Positions 56,469 to 63,574 of a stretch of 64,000 bases of DNA are shown here, piece by piece. Numbering within the stretch: position 1 is the stretch's first letter; each line of letters starts with the position of its first letter. The position numbers were made by a program, and so were the translations under genes. The DNA is from Rhizorhabdus sp049889055 (GTDB taxonomy: Bacteria; Pseudomonadota; Alphaproteobacteria; Sphingomonadales; Sphingomonadaceae). The notes below the pieces were generated by a model. It was not told the origin of the DNA and did not search any database. It worked only from the letters and a program-made list of their open reading frames with translations. The stretch covers positions 118,945-182,944 of the forward strand of contig NZ_JBLTWO010000009.1 of NCBI RefSeq assembly GCF_049889055.1, written 5' to 3'.

Positions 56469-56870
56469 CTACGAAGGCGGAAGCTCGTAGCCTTCGCCGC
56501 CTTCGCGAGCGGCACGGCGGAGAAGGGTTTCAGCCCATAAGATCGATCCGGCGCGGCGCGCCCATTCGGCCCAGACGGACAGGCGGCAGGTCGTGGCAAA
56601 GGCGATTTCGCGCTCGATGCCGAGGCCGAACGGCAGATTGACGCCGGCCAGTTCGGACAGGCTGAACGTCCCGAGTTCGGGGCATCCGAACCCAAGGTCG
56701 GCCAGCCCGAACAGGGTGTCGCCATCGTCATAAAGCTCGGTCGCAAACCATGTCGCCGCGCCCAGCGGGTTGAAGAATTTGACGACCGGCGCGGGATCGT
56801 GATCGATCTCGGCGGTGCGGTCGGCGTTGAAGCGCAGCGCGGCGTGAAGCTCGGGGGTGAGCAGGATCAT
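56469..56870 (-). CDS. DUF2958 domain protein
   Basis: The 133-residue protein MILLTPELHAALRFNADRTAEIDHDPAPVVKFFNPLGAATWFATEL... continues with FGLADLGFGCPELGTFSLSELAG, the DUF2958 signature. Such proteins accompany ArdC and DUF736 on conjugative elements. Function is unknown. Its start overlaps the ArdC stop by four bases. Confidence 0.88.
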   Translation of the reverse strand: MILLTPELHAALRFNADRTAEIDHDPAPVVKFFNPLGAATWFATELYDDGDTLFGLADLGFGCPELGTFSLSELAGVNLPFGLGIEREIAFATTCRLSVWAEWARRAGSILWAETLLRRAAREGGEGYELPPS

Positions 56871-57949
56871 GCCGCCCTCCCTTCGCCGATGTCAGCTTGC
56901 GCAGCTTCGGCTTGGGCGGCGGCGTGCCGCGCCAGCAGCCAGTCGGCGGCCTTGCTGGCAGCGCTGGCTGCGCGGAAGATCGCGCGATTGTCCTCGCGCA
57001 ACACCTCGAGCCAAGAGGCCAGATAGTCGGCGTGACGGACGGTCGGCACGATGCCGAGCGCGGCGCAGAGGAAGGCCGACCCCATTTCGGCGACCAGCTC
57101 CTCGCGGGCATAGTCCTTGGTGCCGAAGCCGGTGGTGAGATTGCGCCCGAGCCGCGACGGATGGCCGGTGGCGTGGGTCAGTTCGTGCAGGCAGGTCCGG
57201 TAATAGTTGATCTGCTCGAAGAAGGCCGGTTGCGGCGGCACCTGCACATAATCCTGAGCGGGGACATAGAAGGCGCGATTGCCGCCGACGCGGAAATCGA
57301 TGCCCGATGCAGCGATGACCTGTTCGGCGACGGGCACGATCTGGCGTTCGGGCAGGGGCATGGGGTCGGGCGCGAGGCCGGGGCGAAGGCCTTCGCACTG
57401 CGCGACGTTGAACAGGGTGAAGCGCTTCAAAAAGGGGATGGCGCGGGCCTCGCCGCCCTCGTCGCGGGCGCGGGCCTTCTCGGCGCGATCGGAGGAGTCG
57501 CTCCCCCGGAGCGCCTCCCGTGTCCGCTCACGGGGGGTGAAGCGGTCGGCATAGACGACAGTGGTACCGCGTTCGCCCTTGCGGACGCAGCCGCCCGCCT
57601 CCAGAGCCTGCTTGAAGGTCAGCCACCCTTGCGAGGGATAGCCATGTTCGATTACCGCGCCCCACAGGATCAGGATATTGACGCCCGAATAGCGGCGAGC
57701 GGTGAGCGCGTTTCGCGGAAGGCCGGGGCTCGCCGCACTGCCATCGCCCTCGGGACTGCCCCAAGGCTGAACCCACGGAAAGCGGCCTGCTTCCAGCTCG
57801 CCGATGATCCGCGCCGTTACCTCGTCATAGAGGTAGGCGCGGGTCGTTCCGGCTTCTGCCCGGGCCTCGGCGGGGGTTGGCGTTCCGGAGCCCGACGCCG
57901 AGGATTCCCGGCCCTTGCCGCGCGCGCGGACGGTTGGGGAGACACGCAT
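56867..57949 (-). CDS. ArdC-like antirestriction / ssDNA-binding protein with zincin domain
   Basis: The 360-residue protein has an N-terminal ssDNA-binding DUF1738 domain (YLYDEVTARIIGELEAGRFPWVQPW, NILILWGAV). A C-terminal metallopeptidase-like domain carries the zinc motif HELTHATGHPSRL and a downstream EELVAEMGSAF. ArdC proteins protect incoming single-stranded DNA from restriction in the recipient. The first 35 residues are low complexity, so the true start may be later. Confidence 0.85.
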   Translation of the reverse strand: MRVSPTVRARGKGRESSASGSGTPTPAEARAEAGTTRAYLYDEVTARIIGELEAGRFPWVQPWGSPEGDGSAASPGLPRNALTARRYSGVNILILWGAVIEHGYPSQGWLTFKQALEAGGCVRKGERGTTVVYADRFTPRERTREALRGSDSSDRAEKARARDEGGEARAIPFLKRFTLFNVAQCEGLRPGLAPDPMPLPERQIVPVAEQVIAASGIDFRVGGNRAFYVPAQDYVQVPPQPAFFEQINYYRTCLHELTHATGHPSRLGRNLTTGFGTKDYAREELVAEMGSAFLCAALGIVPTVRHADYLASWLEVLREDNRAIFRAASAASKAADWLLARHAAAQAEAAQADIGEGRAA

Positions 57950-58362
57950 CGTTCACCTCCTGCACCGCCCCAAAACCACCATGGCCTCCCCGGAAGCGGG
58001 GGTGGGCGGCAGGATGCGAACCGGAGAGGCCCGCTTGAGCGGCACCGGCACCCGGAGGGCCGCAACGCCAGTGAAGGAGCCGGGCGCAGCCCGGCTTGCC
58101 GGGGACGCGAGCGGGCCTAGCAGGGAGCGCCGCCCACTTCCGCGCCACCGGGAGAGGCCACCAGCAGCGCCGCCGCCAGCGCGGCGACTGCATCAAGGAC
58201 GGGCAAAGCCCGTCCGCAAGCGCCAGCCGATCGTTACCGACAGGCCGAGACCCGGCATGGCCGGGGCTCGGTGGCGCGGGCGACGGACGGCCATGGACGT
58301 TGCCGAGCCATAGAGCGCGATCGCGCCATCGGGCGCGAGGCGCCACCCTCCGGAGCCAAGAG
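57950..58362. other. intergenic stretch of 413 bases, no gene
   Basis: A very GC-rich segment with many short repeats (GGAG, CCGG) and no protein-like frame. It lies downstream of the fseA-like gene and upstream of ardC on the same strand, so it should hold an ardC promoter, but none was recognised. Confidence 0.4.
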
Positions 58363-59116
58363 TCATCGTCCCCGCATGAGCTGGCGATAGCCACCACAGG
58401 CCATCTCTCGAGCCTCGCGGACCAGCCGTCGAATCCGAGACCGCAGTGAATCCGACCGGCCGGCCCAGTCCTCGGCGACCCGCGCGGCGCCGAAAAGCCC
58501 GATCCCAATCTCGCGTTGGCTCGCCCCCTCCTGCAGCGCATCGTGCACGCGCAGCATGATGATGGCGCGCGTGATGCGAGGATCGGGCGGAAACAACGAC
58601 CGTGTGAATCGCCCATGCCGGCACAGGTCTACCAGCCGACGCAAAGGCAACAGGCGGGCCTCGACGGTGGCAAGCCCGTGCAGCCGATAGCGGAGCAGCA
58701 CCGCCTTTTCGCCGGTCAGTCGACCTTGCTCGATGTCGAGCCGGATATGGTGCCAGCCATCGGACAGCAGCACATGCTCGCCACCCTCAGCGTCGGTAAT
58801 TGTCGTGAGCCAGGACTCGAGTCGGTCGAGTACGATCGCATCGGGGTCCGAGGCCGATGCGGGTTCGGCGGTTGCTATCAGGGTTCCGGGATCGAGTTCG
58901 GCATGCCAGATGATCCTGGCATCGGGGGCGGGGCGTTCCGGGTTCTCGGCGAAAGTGAAGCCCCCAACGCAACGCGCCGGTACCGCGCGTCGCGACGCTC
59001 GCGCGGACATACCAGCTGACATAGCCGCTATCCCGTCGCAGCCATTCCCACATCATCCCCGCTCGGTCGATCCCGGCGAGACGGGCATAGGTTTCGGTGT
59101 CGCGCCAGTCCTTCAT
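58363..59116 (-). CDS. fseA: FseA-like excision activator, two frames joined by +1 frameshift (DUF6499 + DUF2285)
   Basis: Frame one starts at ATG 59116 (MKDWRDTETYARLAGIDRAGMMWEWLRRDSGYVSWYV, a DUF6499 N-terminus) and closes at 58787. The C-terminal DUF2285 part (GGFTFAENPERPAPDARIIWHAELDPG ... RSRIRRLVREAREMACGGYRQLM) lies in the +1 frame and ends at 58363. In ICEMlSymR7A the excision activator FseA is made from two such frames by programmed +1 frameshifting under quorum sensing. The same organisation next to luxR-luxI supports that role. A disabling mutation is the alternative. The crossover probably lies near 58950-58980, where a five-G run occurs. Confidence 0.7.
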
Positions 59117-59176
59117 AAGTGATCCGGCGACATGCTGCGGACGGCTGAAAAGTTGCCAGAGCCGGAAAAATATGAA

Positions 59177-59193
59177 CTAATGCGACGCATTAG
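59177..59193. promoter_or_regulatory. 17-bp perfect dyad, candidate LuxR/TraR box
   Basis: CTAATGCG-A-CGCATTAG is a perfect inverted repeat of two eight-base arms. It stands 61 bases upstream of the fseA-like start and 130 bases upstream of luxR, in their divergent promoter region. Size and symmetry fit a LuxR-family dimer site. The regulator is inferred, not shown. Confidence 0.6.
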
Positions 59194-59322
59194 ACCACAA
59201 CAATGACGTGGATAGAGCGCTGGATGTCGGACTGAGGCCCCGAATATCCAGCAGATCGACGAAAGGATGGTCGCGGGGCCAGCGGCGACTTGAGGCACCG
59301 CCTGCGACCGTGACCGGTTGCC

Positions 59323-60072
59323 ATGGAGTTTCTCGCACGCGCGGTGCACTTCAAGCGCATCGTCGAGGCCGTGGACAATGCCGATGATCTCGCCGCGGCG
59401 ATGCAGGCGATAACCCCCGAGCTCGGCTTCCGCTACTTCGCGCTGATGCATCATGTCGACGGTATCGCGGCGGACGGAGGGGCGATCCGCCTTCACAATT
59501 ATCCGGCACGGTGGGCCGACTATTATGACCGCGAGGCGCTGGGGGTCAGTGATCCGGTCCACCGCGCGAGCCACGTCACCAGCATCGGCTTCAGATGGTC
59601 GAACCTGTCGCGGATGATCCCGCTCACAGCCAGGGATCGCCATATCCTCGCGCTCGGCCATGAAGGTGGGATTGGCGACGGTTTCACGGTGCCCAGCAAT
59701 GTTCCCGGGGAATCGCGCGGCTCCTGTTCCTTCGCCAACGAGGCCGGGATCGCCGTACCGCCAGAGATGCTGCCGCTCGCCCAGCTGGCAGGGTCGTTCG
59801 CGTTCGAAGCGGCGCGGCGACTCTGGCATGGGCGTGGCCATCGGCCCGACGATCACCCGGTGCTCACCGACCGACAGCGCGACTGCCTGCTCTGGGCCGC
59901 GCGCGGCAAGGGCGACTGGGAGATCGGCCGGATCCTCGGCATCAGCGAAGAAACGGTCGCGCGCCATATCAGGCAGGGGTGCGAACGCTATGATGTAACC
60001 AAGCGGACATTGCTGGCGATCCGGGCCCTGTTCGACGGAACCCTGACCTTCTCCGACATTCTCGATCGCTGA
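59323..60072 (+). CDS. LuxR/TraR-type quorum-sensing regulator
   Basis: The 249-residue protein has an N-terminal autoinducer-binding domain with the conserved Trp/Tyr/Asp-Pro pattern in YPARWADYYDREALGVSDPVHRAS. A C-terminal LuxR HTH follows: LTDRQRDCLLWAARGKGDWEIGRILGISEETVARHIR. It should bind the acyl-homoserine lactone made by the next gene and activate transfer genes. By analogy with ICEMlSymR7A TraR, fseA is a likely target. Confidence 0.92.
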   Translation: MEFLARAVHFKRIVEAVDNADDLAAAMQAITPELGFRYFALMHHVDGIAADGGAIRLHNYPARWADYYDREALGVSDPVHRASHVTSIGFRWSNLSRMIPLTARDRHILALGHEGGIGDGFTVPSNVPGESRGSCSFANEAGIAVPPEMLPLAQLAGSFAFEAARRLWHGRGHRPDDHPVLTDRQRDCLLWAARGKGDWEIGRILGISEETVARHIRQGCERYDVTKRTLLAIRALFDGTLTFSDILDR

Positions 60073-60083
60073 TATCCCCCTTT

Positions 60084-60100
60084 TCCGGCATATCGCCGGA
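60084..60100. promoter_or_regulatory. dyad upstream of the AHL synthase gene
   Basis: TCCGGC-ATATC-GCCGGA is a 17-bp inverted repeat in the 73-base gap between luxR and luxI. It differs in sequence from the dyad at 59177, so it may be a separate operator or simply a short hairpin. Confidence 0.35.
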
Positions 60101-60145
60101 TCGCACCCCGAGCAGATCCTCCCCGCACCATGCGAGGAGATTATC

Positions 60146-60763
60146 ATGCTGCATATAAAGCGATTTCAGGCGGATCCCGCCGGTGACGCCGTGCTCATGG
60201 CGATGTTCGCCGCGCGCAAGTCGGTGTTCGTTGATCTGCTGAAATGGGACGTGCCGGTCTTTGCGGGCGCCTATGAGATCGATCAGTTCGACGACGTACA
60301 CACGACCTATCTGGTGCTCACCGCAGACGATAACCGCCATCTCGGTTCTGCTCGGCTGCTCCGCACCGACCGCCCGCACATCCTCGACAGCTTCTATGCC
60401 GATCTCTGCACAGACACCGTCCCCCGGGGGCCTGATATCTACGAGATCACCCGCTTTTGCCTTGATCGGCGGTTGAGGGCGCTCGAACGCCGCGCGGTGC
60501 GCAACACGCTTGTGATCGCGCTCGTCGACCATGCTCTTCGCGAAGGGGTTTCCCGCTATACGGCGCTTGCCGACATTGGATGGGCCCGGCAAATCCTGGA
60601 TTTCGGATGGGCGGCGACTTTGCTCGGAAATCCGCGCGACTATGATGGCCAGACCCTGGCGGCGCTCAATATTGCGATCAGGCGCGACACGCGGCAGCGG
60701 CTCGCCGCAGCTGGCATCGTCGCCGCAGCGTCAATCTGCGGCAGCCTGGCGATTGCCGCCTGA
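60146..60763 (+). CDS. acyl-homoserine-lactone synthase (LuxI family)
   Basis: The 205-residue enzyme joins SAM and an acyl-ACP. All family-invariant positions are visible: Arg24 and Phe28 in AARKSVFVD, Trp34 in LKWDVP, the Asp pair in YEIDQFDD, Arg in LGSARLLRT, and Glu and Arg in IYEITRFCLD. It begins at ATG 60146 after AGGAG. The acyl chain cannot be predicted. A dioxygenase gene follows ten bases later. Confidence 0.95.
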   Translation: MLHIKRFQADPAGDAVLMAMFAARKSVFVDLLKWDVPVFAGAYEIDQFDDVHTTYLVLTADDNRHLGSARLLRTDRPHILDSFYADLCTDTVPRGPDIYEITRFCLDRRLRALERRAVRNTLVIALVDHALREGVSRYTALADIGWARQILDFGWAATLLGNPRDYDGQTLAALNIAIRRDTRQRLAAAGIVAAASICGSLAIAA

Positions 60764-60773
60764 GGAGACCGTC

Positions 60774-61649
60774 ATGACCGATACGATCAATCTCGGGCGC
60801 CGCGACACGCTTGCGGCCACACTGCTCGCCCAAGGCTATTGCCTGATCCCCGACGCTCTCCCGGTCGAGCGTATCGGGCGGCTCAATCAGGATCTCGCAG
60901 AGGCCTTCACGGCAACGCCGTTCGGCCAGGGTAGCTTCTACGGGGCTCGAACCAAAAGGTTCGGTCGACTGCTCGCGCGCTCGCCAGTCGCCGCCGAACT
61001 CGTGCTTCATCCCTTGGTCCTTAGCTTGGCGGAACAAGTGCTCGGCCCCTTTTGCGACTGCATTCAGCTCAATGTCGCGCAGGCGATCAGCGTGCATCCG
61101 GGAGCACCGGCGCAGATGCCGCACCGCGACGCCGACATGTGGCGCGCGCCGCCGGGCGACACCGAATATCTGATAAACGTGATGTGGCCGCTCGACCGCT
61201 TCACCGCAGACAATGGCGGGACCCGGCTGTGGCCGCGCAGCCATGGCGCTGCAGCACTTGCACCCGAGCCGTCCGAGAGAGCGCTCGTGCCGACGCTTGA
61301 AGCAGGGTCTGCCCTGCTGTTCCTCGGCTCGACCCTGCACGCGGCGGGCGCCAATCGTAGCGACCGCGAGCGGCGGGGGGTCGTGATCGGCTATTCGCTA
61401 GGATGGCTGAAGCCCTATGAGAATCCCTGGCTCGCTTATCCGCCGGCGATCGCACGCACGTTCGATCCGGCGCTCGCAGCGCTTGCGGGCTATCGCCAGC
61501 ATCGTCCGAACCTCGGCAATTTTGAAGGCCGCTGCCCCTCGGTCCTTCTCGCGGGCGACCCTGGCCCACTTGGCGCGATCGACGCGCTTCGCCCCGAGCA
61601 GGTCGAACTCGTCGAGGCGCATCGCCGGGATCAGGTGGCCGCACGGTGA
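60774..61649 (+). CDS. PhyH-type Fe(II)/2-oxoglutarate dioxygenase
   Basis: From ATG 60774 the protein has 291 residues. The iron site is HRD in MPHRDADMWRAP with a distal His in GSTLHAAGANRS, and a downstream Arg (ERRGVVIGYS) would bind 2-oxoglutarate. The family hydroxylates acyl-CoA or small-molecule substrates. It lies ten bases after luxI and overlaps the GntR gene by four bases, so it is co-transcribed with signal synthesis. It may modify the AHL or, less likely, the lasso peptide. Confidence 0.85.
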   Translation: MTDTINLGRRDTLAATLLAQGYCLIPDALPVERIGRLNQDLAEAFTATPFGQGSFYGARTKRFGRLLARSPVAAELVLHPLVLSLAEQVLGPFCDCIQLNVAQAISVHPGAPAQMPHRDADMWRAPPGDTEYLINVMWPLDRFTADNGGTRLWPRSHGAAALAPEPSERALVPTLEAGSALLFLGSTLHAAGANRSDRERRGVVIGYSLGWLKPYENPWLAYPPAIARTFDPALAALAGYRQHRPNLGNFEGRCPSVLLAGDPGPLGAIDALRPEQVELVEAHRRDQVAAR

Positions 61650-62260
61650 ATCCGGGGGCGACGACCCAGCGTGTCTATGAAGCGCTCAAGCAGCGCATTC
61701 TGACGCTCGAATTCCGTCCCGGCGATCGCCTGGACCCGGCGATCCTGTCGGACTCGCTCACGGCCAGTGTTACCCCGGTGCGCGATGCGCTGCACATGCT
61801 CGCTGGGGAGCAACTCGTCGAAGCCCGCACCGCGAATGGCTTCTTCCTGCCGCCTCTCGACGAACCTGCGCTCAAGGACCTCTATCGCTGGTCGTCTGAT
61901 CTGCTCATGCTTGCGATTCGCAACCGACGCCAAACTACGTCTGGATCAGAGAGCGCGGTCACAGACCGCGTCGCCACGGTGGCCGAGACGACCGCTAAGC
62001 TGTTCGGCGCGATCGCACGACAATCGACGAATCGCGAGCATGAGAGGGCGGTGGCCCGGCTTAGCGAACGGCTCCATGCCGTGCGACTGGCGGAAGCCCG
62101 GATCATCGACGCGATCGAACCCGAACTGGCCGGTATCAACGAGGCCTTCACGACGGGGCGGGGGCCCGATCTCGCCAGAGCCTGCGCGGCCTATCATCGG
62201 CGGCGCGAACGGGTTGCCGGGCTGATCGTACGGGCGGTCTATCGTGGCGAGGCGCGTTGA
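61646..62260 (+). CDS. GntR family regulator
   Basis: The 204-residue protein starts at GTG 61646, overlapping the dioxygenase stop. Its winged HTH is TQRVYEALKQRILTLEFRPGDRLDPAILSDSLTASVTPVRDALHMLAGEQLVEARTANGFF; the C-terminal part is helical and resembles a shortened FCD domain. A small-molecule-responsive repressor is likely. The lasso precursor promoters lie directly downstream and are possible targets. Confidence 0.85.
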   Translation: MNPGATTQRVYEALKQRILTLEFRPGDRLDPAILSDSLTASVTPVRDALHMLAGEQLVEARTANGFFLPPLDEPALKDLYRWSSDLLMLAIRNRRQTTSGSESAVTDRVATVAETTAKLFGAIARQSTNREHERAVARLSERLHAVRLAEARIIDAIEPELAGINEAFTTGRGPDLARACAAYHRRRERVAGLIVRAVYRGEAR

Positions 62261-62284
62261 TCGGCCGGGCGCTCAACAATCGCC

Positions 62285-62329
62285 AAATAGTCGTCGTATA
62301 AAGTTCGGATAGCTTCCCGCCCCACCTAG
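62285..62329 (+). promoter_or_regulatory. promoter repeat, copy 1, upstream of lasso precursor 1
   Basis: This 45-base block shares AAATA, TATAAAGTTCGGATAG and CCTAG, identically spaced, with a second copy at 62642-62686. CCTAG lies 45 bases before the ATG. The TTCGGA and CTAGAA elements, about 16 bases apart, could be -35 and -10 hexamers. Confidence 0.6.
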
Positions 62330-62373
62330 AATCGGCTGTGCTGCAACGATGCAGCGGATCGAAGGAGTGTACC

Positions 62374-62505
62374 ATGGAACGCAATGAAGAGCAGTTCGAC
62401 GCCGCAATCGACCTCGGCGCTGCCAGCACCGTCACCCTCGGCAAGCCGGGCCAGCAGATCGAGTTCGGCGTGATCGCGGAGCCGCTCGCTCTCGACGCCG
62501 ACTGA
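62374..62505 (+). CDS. lasso peptide precursor 1
   Basis: The 43-residue precursor starts MERNEEQFDAAIDLGAAS. The leader ends VTL, with Thr at position -2 (Thr21), a hallmark of lasso leaders. The predicted core begins GKPGQQIEFGVIAEPLALDA and adds a C-terminal Asp, 21 residues in all. Gly1 and Glu8 (Glu30 of the precursor) would form the macrolactam. AAGGAGTGTACC precedes the ATG. The processing genes follow. Cleavage and ring closure are predicted, not shown. Confidence 0.85.
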   Translation: MERNEEQFDAAIDLGAASTVTLGKPGQQIEFGVIAEPLALDAD

Positions 62506-62555
62506 TATCGGCAGGCGCGAGCGGTCCCGCGCGGACGGCTCGCGTCATCGTCCCC

Positions 62556-62595
62556 AAAGGCTCCACGCCCGGATGGGCGGCGGGGCCTTTTTTTG
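62556..62595 (+). terminator. terminator/attenuator between the two lasso precursor genes
   Basis: AAAGGC pairs with GCCTTT around an inner GCCC/GGGC stem (62567-62578), and a run of seven T follows. It sits 50 bases after the first precursor stop. It should raise the ratio of precursor-1 message over the biosynthetic genes. Confidence 0.65.
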
Positions 62596-62641
62596 CCTGT
62601 GCGGCATGCCGAATTCTGATCGCGGTCCGGCAACAATCTCG

Positions 62642-62686
62642 AAATAACCGCCATATAAAGTTCGGATAGGCCGATGCGCTGCCTAG
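62642..62686 (+). promoter_or_regulatory. promoter repeat, copy 2, upstream of lasso precursor 2
   Basis: This block is the second copy of the block at 62285-62329, with the same AAATA, TATAAAGTTCGGATAG and CCTAG blocks at the same spacing. CCTAG lies 42 bases before the second ATG, so both genes probably respond to the same factor. Confidence 0.6.
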
Positions 62687-62727
62687 GCTCCGGAGGATTG
62701 GAACCTCGGAGCTCAAAGGAGTGTAAC

Positions 62728-62862
62728 ATGGACAGCGACAACACCCCCCAGGCGGGCATTGTCCACCTGCGTAAAGCCAGCCTGACCATGCAGGGCCTGC
62801 CCGGCCTCTATCTCCGGTTCGGCATCAGCAATAAACGCCCCCCGGCTGGCGAAGCCGACTGA
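62728..62862 (+). CDS. lasso precursor-like peptide 2 (no ring acceptor)
   Basis: The 44-residue peptide starts MDSDNTPQAGIVHLRKAS and continues LTMQGLPGLYLRFGISNK, ending EAD. It aligns with precursor 1 over the GxPGxxxxFG stretch, but the ring-forming Glu8 is Arg and no Asp or Glu occurs until the last three residues. The Thr is displaced to -3 by the same alignment. The ribosome site (AAAGGAGTGTAAC) is nearly identical to that of precursor 1. It may be a degraded copy, a decoy or a peptide with another fate. Confidence 0.65.
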   Translation: MDSDNTPQAGIVHLRKASLTMQGLPGLYLRFGISNKRPPAGEAD

Positions 62863-62908
62863 AGGAGGCAGACGCAGGCGTCCTGCCGGACGCGCGCGTC
62901 GACCGCTC

Positions 62909-63574
62909 ATGGCCGAGTTCACCATAGTCCCAGGGGTGGGATATGCCCGCTTCGCCGATAGGACGATCATTCTCGACATCACCGTCGATCGCTATTGGCA
63001 GCTCGACGCGCGAGCCGGCCACCTGCTCGATCGGATCCAGCGCGGTGAGCCATGCTCCGATGCCGAGGACTCCATGTTGATGCGGCTCAGACGGTTGGGA
63101 CTGGTCCAGCCAATCGCTGAGCGCCAGTCGTCGCCATGCCTGGGCGCACCTGCCGAACCGCGCCGAAGCCTGATCGAGCAGCGGCCGGTCGAATTCCAGC
63201 ACCTGGGTCTCGCGCTCCTCGTCGAGATCGCTTGTGATGCGATCGCGGTGCGGATCGCGCTACGCTCGGGCCGACTGTCCCACACGATAGCAAGCGTGCG
63301 AAAGCCCAAAAGGCGCAGCACCGGGCCGCTCTCGCTCGATCAGGCCGCTGACCTGTTCGAACGTGGTATGCGGTGGCTGCCGATAAAGAGAATCTGTCTG
63401 GCCGACTCGCTCGCGCTGTTGCGCTTCTGCGCGCGCCGCGGCTTTGCACCATCGCTGATCTTCGCGGTAGAGGCCTATCCATTCCAGGCGCATTGCTGGG
63501 TTCAGCAGGACGATCTCGTGCTCAACGATGTCCTAGCCGACATAATGCGCTTCCATCCGGTCCTGGTCCTGTGA
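62909..63574 (+). CDS. fused lasso B1-B2 protein (RRE + leader peptidase)
   Basis: The 221-residue protein has an N-terminal PqqD-like leader-recognition domain (about 1-80: YARFADRTIILDITVDRYWQLDARAGHLLDRI). A C-terminal transglutaminase-like peptidase follows. The triad is Cys163 in KRICLADSLALL, His195 in PFQAHCWVQ and Asp207 in VLNDVLAD. The enzyme binds the leader and cuts it off. Fusion of B1 and B2 is typical of proteobacterial lasso loci. It overlaps the cyclase gene by four bases. Confidence 0.93.
   Translation: MAEFTIVPGVGYARFADRTIILDITVDRYWQLDARAGHLLDRIQRGEPCSDAEDSMLMRLRRLGLVQPIAERQSSPCLGAPAEPRRSLIEQRPVEFQHLGLALLVEIACDAIAVRIALRSGRLSHTIASVRKPKRRSTGPLSLDQAADLFERGMRWLPIKRICLADSLALLRFCARRGFAPSLIFAVEAYPFQAHCWVQQDDLVLNDVLADIMRFHPVLVL

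Noticed and set aside
54659..56641. A 660-codon open frame on the plus strand
   Set aside because: It is antisense to the ParB-like gene, low in recognisable motifs and His/Asp/Arg-rich, as expected of a GC-rich shadow frame.
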